This document shows positions 28,519-38,099 of a stretch of DNA of 64,000 nt, one piece after another. The notes beneath the pieces were generated by a model. The model saw only the letters and a list, made by a program, of their open reading frames with translations. It was not told the origin of the DNA and searched no databases. The DNA lies in the NCBI GenBank assembly GCA_040219575.1, contig JAVJSD010000050.1:24965-88964 (forward strand), given 5' to 3'. Within the stretch, counting starts at the first letter, position 1; every line of letters begins with the position of its first letter. A program made the translations under genes and the position numbers. Origin of the DNA: JAVJSD01 sp040219575. Its GTDB lineage: Bacteria; Planctomycetota; Planctomycetia; Pirellulales; Pirellulaceae.

Positions 28519-28629
28519 ACCAGCCCGAAGCGTGAGCGAGGCGGCATTTCGGAAACGGTTCCGGCTGGCGAAATCGATGACTTTGGGCGGGTCGTCTGAC
28601 GCTCCGCCTCGCTTACGCTTCGGGCTGGT
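28519..28629. repeat. Inverted repeat pair, ACCAGCCCGAAGCG type
   Basis: ACCAGCCCGAAGCGTGAGCG followed by AGGCGG at 28519-28544 is repeated in reverse complement at 28604-28629 with one change. The arms are separated by 59 bp and lie between the hppA stop and the TPR gene start. It has no GTAG head, so it is a separate repeat type. Confidence 0.75.
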
Positions 28630-28639
28630 CGTGCGGTGC

Positions 28640-31297
28640 TCAGAAAATCCCCAGCGCCAGCAGGCTGTAGCGGACGACCAGACCGGCCACCACCACGCTG
28701 ACCATGCTCATCAGCTTGATGAGAATGTTGAGGCTGGGGCCGCTGGTGTCTTTGAAGGGATCGCCGACCGTGTCGCCGACGACGCCCGCCTTGTGGGCTT
28801 CGGAGCCCTTGCCGCCGTGGTGGCCGGCCTCGATGTACTTCTTGGCGTTATCCCAGCTGCCGCCGGAGTTGGCCATGAAGATGGCGACGCAGAAGCCGCA
28901 GGTGAGCGTGCCCACCAACAGTCCCAGCACGCCCCCCACGCCCAACAGCAGGCCGACCACGACCGGCGTGGCCAGCCCCAGGACGGACGGCAAGATCATT
29001 TCGCGCTGGGCGGCTTTCGTGCTGATCGCCACCGGGGCGGCGTAGTCGGGCTTGTCCTTGTACTCCATGATGCCCGGCTTTTCCTTGAACTGCCGCCGAA
29101 CCTCCTCGACCATGCCCTTGGCGGCGCGGCCGACGGCCTTCATCGTCATGGCGCAGAACACGAAGGTGGCCATCGCTCCTAAGAACGCGCCGACCAGCAC
29201 CTTGGGATTCATCAGCGAGGCGTCGTAGTAGGTGGTGAAGTCGGGCAGCGTGGCGGTCTTCACGCTGACAAGCGTCCGATCCGTGCCGGCGAAATGGTAT
29301 TCCCCATCGCGCTCTTCGAACGTGGAATCGGGAAGCCGGACCGGCCACTGGTCGCGTCCGACGTCCTTCCAACTCTGGCTGATCTTCGGATGACGCAGGG
29401 CGGCAGGCATGGCCAGATAGGCCTCACTTGAATCGCCCTCCTTGTGGACGACGAATCCGCCGGACAGTTTGTAGAAGCCGTCGTCGGCCTGTTGCGTGGC
29501 GACCGCTTCGCCCCAACGTTCGAATCCGATGCGGACTTCTTCCACGTAGGCCGCCAGAAGCGCCAGCGCCGTGAGCGCCGCGCTGCCGATGGCGAAACCC
29601 TTGCCGGTGGCGGCGGTGGTGTTGCCGAGCGAGTCGAGGGCGTCAGTCCGTTCGCGGACGATCGGCTCGAGGCCCGCCATCTCGGCGTTGCCGCCGGCGT
29701 TGTCGGCGATCGGGCCGTAGGCGTCGGTGGCCAGTGTGATGCCCAGTGTGCTGAGCATGCCCACGGCGGCGATGCCCACTCCATACAGCCCAAGGGCGAA
29801 GTAGCTCACGTCGTTGAAATTGCTCCAACCCGTGGCGAAGCCGAAGGCCAACAGCGTGCCGGCGCAGACCACGATGACCGGCACCCAGACGCTCATCATG
29901 CCGTCGGCCACGCCGCCAATGATGATCGTGGCAGGGCCGGTGAGCGCCTGCTCGGCCAGCTTCTTGGTGGGCGTGTATTCGTCGCTGGTGGCGTATTCGG
30001 TCCACTTGCCGATCAACCACCCAGCGATCAGGCCGACGCCGATGCTGACCGCCACGCCGGGAACCGCCCAGGCGTCCTTCGCCGTCCCGAACAACAACGT
30101 ACCCGGCGACTTGGGCATCAACACGATGCTCAGCCCGATGGCGGCCAAGATCACCAGGATTGTGGACAGGTTAATGCCCCGCCCCAGGGCAGCCAGCAGG
30201 TTCTTCTGCGTAGCGTCTTCCTTGGTTCGCACCAGATAGATCCCAAGAATCGACAGGAAGATGCCCACTCCGGCGATCACCATCGGCAGGAACAACGCCT
30301 GAAGTTGCGCGGTATCCGAGCTCATTCCCTCGGGCAACAACTTGCTGCCAGCTGTGTAGGCGGCCACGCCCAGCGCGGCGGTCGCCAGGATCGAGCCGCA
30401 GTAGGATTCGTAAAGGTCGGCGCCCATGCCGGCCACGTCGCCGACGTTGTCGCCGACGTTGTCGGCGATGGTGGCCGGGTTGCGGGGATCGTCTTCGGGG
30501 ATGCCCTTCTCGACCTTGCCCACCAGGTCGGCGCCGACATCGGCCGCCTTGGTGAAGATACCGCCGCCGACGCGGGCGAACAGCGCCTGGGCGCTGGCGC
30601 CCATGCCGAAGCAGAGCATCGTGACGGTGATTTCAACGTTGGAAAGCTCCGCGCCGAACACGCGCGGCCAAACCCACTTCAGGAACGCGAACCAGAGCGT
30701 GATGTCGAGCAGTCCGAGGCCGACCACCGTCAGCCCCATCACCGCTCCGGAACGGAACGCCACCTGCAAGCCGGCATTGAGGGACTTCTGGCATCCGGCC
30801 GAGGTGCGACTGCTCGCCCAGGTGGCGGTCTTCATGCCGAACCAACCCGCCAGGCCGGAAAAGAAGCCGCCGGTGAGGAAGGCGAAAGGCACAAACTCGC
30901 TCTGCACCTGCAGCCCGAAGGCGGCGATCGACAGCAGAATCACGATCACCACGAAGAAGCCGGCCACCACGATGTATTGCTGCTTGAGATAGGCGTTTGC
31001 CCCCTCGCGGACGTAGCCCGCGATTTCGATCATCTTTTCGTTGCCTTCGTCGGCCTTCATCATCGTCTTGTAGAACAGGAACGCCTGCACCAGCGCCACC
31101 AGGGAGCCCACAAACGCGATGCCCCACCAGACCAGGTGCATGGGCTCGATGGCCGCGGCCTCGGAGCCGCCGCCTTCCTGGGCCCAGGCCGTGCCGCCCA
31201 TCAGCGGTGTGATCGCCATGGCCATCGCGCCCAGCGCGACGGCGACCGCCCATCCTGCTCGTGATCGATTGTCTCGCCCGCGGTTGCTGCTCTGCAT
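28640..31297 (-). CDS. hppA: Membrane ion-pumping pyrophosphatase (K+-dependent type)
   Basis: The enzyme splits pyrophosphate and pumps H+ or Na+ across the membrane. The 885-residue product has about 16 hydrophobic segments, the signature DVGADLVGKVEKGIPEDDP at 253-271, and PATIADNVGDNVGDVAG. GNTTAATGKG has Ala and Gly where K+-independent enzymes have Lys and Thr, pointing to the K+-dependent class. An extra N-terminal hydrophobic segment ending in GGTAWAQ may be a cleaved signal. About 105 soluble residues (about 587-692, RIGFERWGE to TTYYDA) are inserted between two membrane helices, which usual 700-800-residue members lack. ATG 31297 is chosen because upstream residues are of random composition. 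The pumped ion cannot be decided by eye. Confidence 0.95.
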   Translation of the reverse strand: MQSSNRGRDNRSRAGWAVAVALGAMAMAITPLMGGTAWAQEGGGSEAAAIEPMHLVWWGIAFVGSLVALVQAFLFYKTMMKADEGNEKMIEIAGYVREGANAYLKQQYIVVAGFFVVIVILLSIAAFGLQVQSEFVPFAFLTGGFFSGLAGWFGMKTATWASSRTSAGCQKSLNAGLQVAFRSGAVMGLTVVGLGLLDITLWFAFLKWVWPRVFGAELSNVEITVTMLCFGMGASAQALFARVGGGIFTKAADVGADLVGKVEKGIPEDDPRNPATIADNVGDNVGDVAGMGADLYESYCGSILATAALGVAAYTAGSKLLPEGMSSDTAQLQALFLPMVIAGVGIFLSILGIYLVRTKEDATQKNLLAALGRGINLSTILVILAAIGLSIVLMPKSPGTLLFGTAKDAWAVPGVAVSIGVGLIAGWLIGKWTEYATSDEYTPTKKLAEQALTGPATIIIGGVADGMMSVWVPVIVVCAGTLLAFGFATGWSNFNDVSYFALGLYGVGIAAVGMLSTLGITLATDAYGPIADNAGGNAEMAGLEPIVRERTDALDSLGNTTAATGKGFAIGSAALTALALLAAYVEEVRIGFERWGEAVATQQADDGFYKLSGGFVVHKEGDSSEAYLAMPAALRHPKISQSWKDVGRDQWPVRLPDSTFEERDGEYHFAGTDRTLVSVKTATLPDFTTYYDASLMNPKVLVGAFLGAMATFVFCAMTMKAVGRAAKGMVEEVRRQFKEKPGIMEYKDKPDYAAPVAISTKAAQREMILPSVLGLATPVVVGLLLGVGGVLGLLVGTLTCGFCVAIFMANSGGSWDNAKKYIEAGHHGGKGSEAHKAGVVGDTVGDPFKDTSGPSLNILIKLMSMVSVVVAGLVVRYSLLALGIF

Positions 31298-31642
31298 CGT
31301 CTTGCACACCTTACGATTGTTTGTCTTGCGAATCGGGTTGCTGCTGTAACGAACCACGGCGGTGGCCCGTTGTCCGGTAGGCGGCCCGTCGTCCGTCGTC
31401 GGGAAGTCCCGCCAATTCCCCCATCGTCGAATGGCGCAAAGAGCGGCCTGACAGAAGCATCGCATCGAGGTGGGAGGGAATTACTGCGACTGGCCAAGAG
31501 ATTTCGGAGTTGCCTCCTTGCGCTCCGTTGGTGGGAGCACATGGCGTGGAGGGTGGGAAGAACACGCCTTCGCTCGCCGGACCTTCTCGAGTCCGGCGTC
31601 CGTTGTAACTCGTTGAAACTCTAGGGGCTTGTTAAGCCAGGG

Positions 31643-31672
31643 AGTGTAATGAATTCTTCATCGGGATGTCAA
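31643..31672 (-). promoter_or_regulatory. Sigma70-type promoter upstream of hppA
   Basis: Reading the minus strand, TTGACA (31672-31667) and TACACT (31648-31643) are separated by 18 bp. If used, it gives a leader of about 340 nt before the hppA start. No riboswitch class is recognisable in that leader. Confidence 0.45.
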
Positions 31673-31785
31673 CCATACCGATTGAGGAGAAAACAAGGGT
31701 CGCAGGCCGCAGCGGCGCCGGAGGTTGGTGAGCGAATCCGCTCGGCGGCCGCAAGCCTAGCGCAGCGCGACAGCTAAGGATGGGG

Positions 31786-31883
31786 GTAGCAGAAGTCGTG
31801 AGACTTCTGGAAGCTCAGACGTCGTCACGAACTGCTGAACTCTCACGAGTTCAGCTGCTCGAAGATCAAGCCGTCACAAAGCA

Positions 31884-31886
<3 letters not shown>
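31786..31886. repeat. Composite ~100-bp element of class A hairpins ending at a stop codon
   Basis: It contains GTAGCAGAAGTCGTGAGACT.. (31786-31809, +), the partner hairpin CTGAACTCTCACGAGTTCAG (31835 onward, -), then a tail whose minus-strand reading is TAGTGCTTTGTGACGGCTTG. The TAG of that tail is the stop codon of the DUF1501 gene (31886-31884). A second copy with the same organisation is at 49120-49218. Confidence 0.8.
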
Positions 31887-33335
<1,449 letters not shown>

Positions 33336-33346
33336 GAGAAATCTCC

Positions 33347-33418
33347 GTAGCGGAAGTCGCCAGACTTCCGACTGTTTGGACGCACTCAATGCTCAGAACT
33401 CTGGCGAGTTCCGCTATC
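33347..33418. repeat. Class A REP pair beside the RAYT gene
   Basis: GTAGCGGAAGTCGCCAGACT plus TCCG at 33347-33370 (+) can fold as GGAAGTC-GCCA-GACTTCC. Its partner at 33394-33418 (-) reads GATAGCGGAACTCGCCAGAG. The pair overlaps the 3' end of the transposase gene and separates it from the start of the DUF1501 gene. Confidence 0.85.
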
Positions 33419-34000
33419 TGGTCTTCGCATCACGCCATTGGTCTTCACAAAGCTATATGCACGCCATAGCCGTTCCCAATAGTCTGCTTGCTTGAAATCC
33501 AGCTCTGGATACCCGGGCACTAGGCAACTTGTGTATCGATATTCTCTCCATCCATCGACCGGCGCCAAAGCAGCTCGCTCGGGGTTTGTCGCAATATATT
33601 CGGCGACTTTCTCAAAGGCATCCTTCTCTCGTTCATCCTCGGTCAACACATGGTCGTACGGCTGTTTCTGCAACTCCGCACCAAGCTTGCCGAGTATCGG
33701 ATTGGTCTGTTTTCGGAGATACTTCGCAGCGAGGAGTTGATCAGAACCCTCAAAGAGACCGACCCATAGTAGATGGATATGGTCGGGCATGCAGCAGAAG
33801 ATCGGGCAACACAAGCCGTATCGGAACATGGTGTGCGTGAGAATCTCTCGGAACTTGTAATAGAAGATCGGGATCAGCCAACCCGTCTTACGTTCTTCAA
33901 TGCACATCGTCCAATGAACATACGCTTCATTTCGATAATGCTCCCGAGTCAACCGCTTCAGGTAGCTCTTTCGCTTGAAAGAATGCTTTGCGTTCAGCAT
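33386..34000 (-). CDS. REP-associated tyrosine transposase (RAYT, Y1_Tnp)
   Basis: The 204-residue product is a single-domain HUH transposase of the IS200-like REP-associated kind: the metal-binding HUH motif in CMPDHIHLLW (near residue 93), a Lys/Arg-rich N terminus (FKRKSYLKRLTREHYR), and the EYIATNPERAAL helix that carries the probable catalytic Tyr. These enzymes cut and move short hairpin (REP) DNA. It is flanked by identical 24-bp hairpins in opposite orientation (33347-33370 on +, 34054-34077 on -), which is the expected partner DNA. The gene is visibly more AT-rich than its neighbours, a sign of transfer. It splits the usual DUF1501/cytochrome gene pair. Confidence 0.88.
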   Translation of the reverse strand: MLNAKHSFKRKSYLKRLTREHYRNEAYVHWTMCIEERKTGWLIPIFYYKFREILTHTMFRYGLCCPIFCCMPDHIHLLWVGLFEGSDQLLAAKYLRKQTNPILGKLGAELQKQPYDHVLTEDEREKDAFEKVAEYIATNPERAALAPVDGWREYRYTSCLVPGYPELDFKQADYWERLWRAYSFVKTNGVMRRPDSGTRQSSEH

Positions 34001-34053
34001 CTTGCCCTCGTTGTTCGGCTGCGTACGGATTCATTGCCTCCAACTGGGAAATC

Positions 34054-34077
34054 GGAAGTCTGGCGACTTCCGCTACG
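34054..34077 (-). repeat. Class A REP on the upstream side of the RAYT gene
   Basis: Read on the minus strand it is GTAGCGGAAGTCGCCAGACT plus TCCG, identical over 24 bp to 33347-33370 and inverted relative to it. GAGAAATC precedes the GTAG head at both sites, so the shared unit is longer than the hairpin. It ends 10 bp before the stop codon of the cytochrome gene. Confidence 0.88.
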
Positions 34078-34086
34078 ATTTCTCAC

Positions 34087-37000
34087 TCAACGCTTCATGA
34101 ACATTTCGTCGAGGTTCAGCAGCACGTTGCCGACGACCGTCCAGGCGGCCAGTTCTTTCACGTCGGCGCCTTCCGGCGCGGGACCGAGCGGGTCGGTCGC
34201 CATCATTCTGGCGGCGGCCTCGTCGTCGGCGTACCGCCGCAGAGCGTTTTCGTAGAGTGCCACGACGGCCTTTTGTTCCTGGTCGCTCGGTGGCCGCGAC
34301 ACGCAGCGTTGGAATCCGAACCGCGCCTTGGCCTCGACCGAATCGCCGCCGGACTGCGCGATCCGCCGGGCCAGCGACTGGGCCGCCTCCACGTACACAG
34401 GGTCGTTCAGCGTCACCAGGGCCTGCAGCGGCGTGTTGGTGCGGTCGCGGCGGATGGTGCAGACTTCGCGGTTGGGGGCGTCGAAGGCGGCCATCGAGGG
34501 ATACGGGTTCGAACGCCGCCAGGTGGTGTACAGTCCGCGGCGGTAGCGGTCTTCGCCGTCGCTTGTCTTCCAATCGATGCCGCTGCCGAAGGCGGCGCTG
34601 AGGCCGATTGAAGGTTGCGGCGGCTTCACCGGAGGGCCGTACATCTTGCTGCTGAGCAGCCCACCGACGGCCAGCGCCTGGTCGCGGATCATCTCGGCCG
34701 ACAGGCGGAAGCGCGGTCCCCGCGCCAGCAGCGTGTTGTCGGGATCGCGGGCCACGAGCTGCGGAGTCACGCGCGACGTCTGCCGGTAGGCGGCGGACGT
34801 GACCAGCAGCTTGATGAAGGCCTTCATGTCCCAGTCGAGCCGGACCAGCTCCGTCGCCAGCCAGTCGAGTAACTGCGGGTTGGTGGGCCGCTCGCCCTGC
34901 GATCCGAATTCCTCGCTGGTGGCGACCAGTCCCACGCCGAACAGCTTCTCCCAGTAGCGATTGGCGATCACCCGAGGCGTGAGCGGGTTGTCGTCGCTGA
35001 CCAGCCAGCGGGCCATCGTCAGCCGATCGATGGGCTTGTCGGAATCCTTGTAGTCGTCCGGCAGAAACGCGGAAAACGCCGCCGGCAAGCCGGCGGATAC
35101 TTCCTGACCGACATCGAGGAAGTTGCCGCGATGCTGCAGATTCGTCGCCCGTTGCTTGTCCTCCGTCAGTTCACGCATGACGGGCACGGTCGTGTAGGGC
35201 TTGGCGTCGGCGAGTTGCTTTTGCACCTTCGCCAAGCGATCGCGCGTCTCCTTCAGGGCCGGAGCGATGCTCAAGTAATACTTCGCGAGCTTCTCGCTTT
35301 GCGCCTTCGTTCGCTGCGTCGAATCGACGGCGAGCAGCGCCTGCACCTCGGCCGGCGTTCGCGCGAACAACGCGGCCCGCGCGTCGGAAGCGGCCGACAG
35401 GCGGAAGCGGCCGAGCGTGTGATTCTCTGCGTCCGACTGCTGCGCGATCGTGATCGAGAGCGTCGAGCCTTCTGGCAACTCCACGGGTTTGGAGGCGATC
35501 AACGTCAGCGAGTGCGGCTCGCCGGTCGCGCCGCCGACAGCCCAACCTTTCTTGGCGGCCTGGGCGTCGGGGGCGATTACGCCCGCCGCCTCGTAACCCT
35601 TTTGTTCGTAGTCGGCCAGCGCCGCGGAGAAGCTGATCGAGCGGACGCCGGAGGGCGCCAATTCGACGCTCGGTTGCGGCGACTGGGCCACGGTCTGCTC
35701 CCACAGCACATCGCGGTTCTCATCCAACAACTCCACGCGAAAGTTGGCGAGCCGCGCGCCGACGCCGGGGTCGGTGCGATTCCAAACGACGATGCGATCG
35801 ACCGCCTGGTTCGACTTCAGATCGACCTCCCAAGCGGGATCGTTCGATTTGGCGGTGTGCGTGGTCGATTTGGCCTCGGCGAAGCGGCCGTCGGTGACGC
35901 CGTCGATGGCGAGCTCCGCCGGACCGTCGAACGCCGTGCTGCTTTGCCTGGCCGCGCCGTCGGCGGCCACGTTCTTTTCGCCGGCGAAGACCTGCACTTC
36001 GGCCAGCGATAGAATCTGGTCTTTACCGGGAATCACCACGCGCACGAACCGCGCACGAGGCGAATCGCCCGCGGCGGGAACGATGCGGGCCTTGATGCGG
36101 GAGACGACGAAATTGCCGCCGCCGAAACCGGGGCCCTTGCCGGGCAGCGCGTCATCGGTCAGCGCCTCCAATCGCAGCGCCGTCAGCTTCTGGTCGGCTG
36201 TGATCGGGATGTCGAGCGTGTAACGATCGCTCTTGGTGGGCTTCTCGGTGGGCTTCTCGGTGGGCTTCTCGGCGGCGATCACGGCGTCGTCGAGCAAGGT
36301 CAAATTCGCCTTCGACGCCGCCTGCAACCCCGCCGGCGTCAGCGGGCGCCACTCCAGCGGCGTGCTGAAACTCGCCTCCCATTTCTCCTGCGCCGCCAGC
36401 AACTGCGGCGTGGGCGTGTCGAGCGACTGCTGCAATCGTTCGATTTCCTTGCGCCATGCCTCAATCTGTCGCTGTTGCTCGTCCGTCCAGATCTCCACCA
36501 GCGGGCTTTCGTCGCGGCGGTCGGCGTCCTGACTCTGGTTGAAGATGGCGAAGAAGCGGAAGTACTCCTCCTGCGAGATCGGGTCGTACTTGTGATTGTG
36601 GCACTGGGCGCAGGCGATGGTGGTCCCCATCCAGACGGCCATCGTGGTGTTCACCCGATCCACAATCGCCACGTTGCGGAATTCCTCGTCGTTGGTGCCG
36701 CCCTCGTTGTTGGTGAGCGTGTTGCGATGCATGGCCGTGGCGATGAGTTGATCCTGCGTGGGATTGGGTAACAGGTCGCCCGCGATCTGTTCGATCGTGA
36801 ACTCGTCGAACGGCTTGTTGTCGTTGAGCGCGCGGATCACCCAATCGCGATAGGCCCAGATGGTGCGCGGCGGGTCGTCGGCGTAGCCGGCCGAGTCGGC
36901 GTAGCGCGCCAGGTCGAGCCACATCCGGGCCCAGTGTTCGCCGTAGCTCTTTCTCTCCAGCAGGCGGTCGACGAGTTTTTCGTACGCCTGGGGATCCTCG

Positions 37001-37614
37001 TCGGCGGCGAACGCCTGGACCTGCTCCCAAGTCGGCGGCAGCCCGGTCAGGTCGAGCGACAGGCGGCGGATGAGCGCATAGCGGTCGGCCTCGGGCGACG
37101 GCGTCAGCCCTTCTCGCTCCAGACGTGCGAGCAGGAAGCGGTCCACCTCGTTCTTCGGCCAACGTTCATTCTTGACCTGCGGCAGCGAGGGCCGCACCGG
37201 CTTTTCATACGACCAGTGCTGGGCGTACGGAGCGTCTTGCGCGATCCAGGACCGCAGCGTTTCGACTTCGGCGGCCGTGAGCGGCTTGCCGGAAGCCGCC
37301 GGCGGCATCCGCAGGTCGACGTCGTCGCTGGTCACGCGGGCGATCAGCGCGCTCTCCTGCGGCTTGCCCGGTACGACAGCTAGTTCACCCGAATCGGTTT
37401 CGGCGGTGGCGCCGGTGCGCGTATCGAGCCGCAGTCCGCCTTGCCGCTCGGCGTCGTCGGGACCATGACACTTATAGCAGCGATTCGACAGCAGACCGCG
37501 GACGTCGCGATTGAAGTCGATCGGCGGATCGGCGGCGGATGTCGCCGTCGTCCAAAGCATCCAACTCAACAGCGGCATGGCGGCGAGTGCAATTCGCCGG
37601 AACGGGCGAGACAT
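34087..37614 (-). CDS. Planctomycete cytochrome c / DUF1549 / F5-8C / DUF1553 protein
   Basis: The 1175-residue exported protein has a signal peptide, then a PSCyt1 heme site (NRCYKCHGPD) with RMPP as the distal signature, DUF1549 (LPPTWEQVQAF..LLERKSYGEHWARMWLDLARYADSAGYADD, IAGDLLP, CAQCHNHKYDPIS as a second CxxCH), a proline-rich EKPTEKPTEK linker, an F5/8-type C discoidin-like domain (about 500-640, DLKSNQAVDRIVVWNRTDPGVGARLANF), and DUF1553/PSD1 (LTPRVIANRYWEKLFGVGLV, LDWLATELVRLDWDMKAFIKLLVTSAAYRQTS, REVCTIRRDRTNTPLQALVTLNDPV, LLNLDEMFMKR). ATG 37614 with GGAGA six bases upstream is preferred over a TTG five codons earlier. Partner of the DUF1501 gene downstream, from which the RAYT now separates it. 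Likely a periplasmic sugar- or polymer-processing redox system; substrate unknown. Confidence 0.93.
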   Translation of the reverse strand: MSRPFRRIALAAMPLLSWMLWTTATSAADPPIDFNRDVRGLLSNRCYKCHGPDDAERQGGLRLDTRTGATAETDSGELAVVPGKPQESALIARVTSDDVDLRMPPAASGKPLTAAEVETLRSWIAQDAPYAQHWSYEKPVRPSLPQVKNERWPKNEVDRFLLARLEREGLTPSPEADRYALIRRLSLDLTGLPPTWEQVQAFAADEDPQAYEKLVDRLLERKSYGEHWARMWLDLARYADSAGYADDPPRTIWAYRDWVIRALNDNKPFDEFTIEQIAGDLLPNPTQDQLIATAMHRNTLTNNEGGTNDEEFRNVAIVDRVNTTMAVWMGTTIACAQCHNHKYDPISQEEYFRFFAIFNQSQDADRRDESPLVEIWTDEQQRQIEAWRKEIERLQQSLDTPTPQLLAAQEKWEASFSTPLEWRPLTPAGLQAASKANLTLLDDAVIAAEKPTEKPTEKPTKSDRYTLDIPITADQKLTALRLEALTDDALPGKGPGFGGGNFVVSRIKARIVPAAGDSPRARFVRVVIPGKDQILSLAEVQVFAGEKNVAADGAARQSSTAFDGPAELAIDGVTDGRFAEAKSTTHTAKSNDPAWEVDLKSNQAVDRIVVWNRTDPGVGARLANFRVELLDENRDVLWEQTVAQSPQPSVELAPSGVRSISFSAALADYEQKGYEAAGVIAPDAQAAKKGWAVGGATGEPHSLTLIASKPVELPEGSTLSITIAQQSDAENHTLGRFRLSAASDARAALFARTPAEVQALLAVDSTQRTKAQSEKLAKYYLSIAPALKETRDRLAKVQKQLADAKPYTTVPVMRELTEDKQRATNLQHRGNFLDVGQEVSAGLPAAFSAFLPDDYKDSDKPIDRLTMARWLVSDDNPLTPRVIANRYWEKLFGVGLVATSEEFGSQGERPTNPQLLDWLATELVRLDWDMKAFIKLLVTSAAYRQTSRVTPQLVARDPDNTLLARGPRFRLSAEMIRDQALAVGGLLSSKMYGPPVKPPQPSIGLSAAFGSGIDWKTSDGEDRYRRGLYTTWRRSNPYPSMAAFDAPNREVCTIRRDRTNTPLQALVTLNDPVYVEAAQSLARRIAQSGGDSVEAKARFGFQRCVSRPPSDQEQKAVVALYENALRRYADDEAAARMMATDPLGPAPEGADVKELAAWTVVGNVLLNLDEMFMKR

Positions 37615-37728
37615 GAAGCGTCTCCGCAAGGCGTGGTTCGCGGGGTGGGGCGCGGCGGCCGACGACCGCCAAACTCAATTATAGTAAAGCCCCCCGGTGC
37701 ATTGCGAGGCAAAGTCGCGCAATGAATC

Positions 37729-38072
37729 GGCGGCCTGTCGGCCGTCGAGGAAAACGAACATGAGGAAACGGAGAGAACGGAGTCGATGCGGGTGGGAACA
37801 GGAGGCAGCAGAGAAAGCAGAGCTGGCAAGGTGATGTCTGGAAGCGCCGTCGTGAATAATCGGCTTGTCGCCGAACTCGTGAGAGTTCCTCGTTTTCAAT
37901 GCCGTCGGAAGTCTCACGACTTCCGCTACGAAGTTTCCAGACAATGCCCAGGCCGACTCCTTCAGGTTTCACTCTCTGCTGTCTCTGCTGCCTCCTGTTC
38001 CCACCCGCGTACCAATACCTCCGTTATCTCCGTTCTCTCATGTTCCTGATTGTCTCGCGGTCGACAGGCCGC
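37729..38072. repeat. Large imperfect palindrome (~345 bp) carrying class A hairpins
   Basis: The left arm (about 37729-37822) reads GGCGGCCTGTCGGCCG.., AACATGAGGAAACGGAGAG.., GGGTGGGAACAGGAGGCAGC. The right arm (about 37974-38072) is its reverse complement with scattered changes. The centre holds an inverted pair of class A hairpins, CCGAACTCGTGAGAGTTC at 37871 and GTAGCGGAAGTCGTGAGACT (minus) at 37906-37929. No open frame is present. It has the look of a MITE-like mobile island between the cytochrome and glnD genes. Confidence 0.75.
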
Positions 38073-38099
38073 GCCGCGAGGATCCGCCGACGCGCGGCT

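Noticed and set aside
29444..31264. A 606-residue + strand open frame opposite hppA
   Set aside because: Antisense shadow with His/Gln/Asp bias; the hppA signature on the other strand is unambiguous.
33347..34077. A retron or group II intron around the HIH protein
   Set aside because: No reverse transcriptase motifs (YxDD) in the protein; it is a short HUH transposase.
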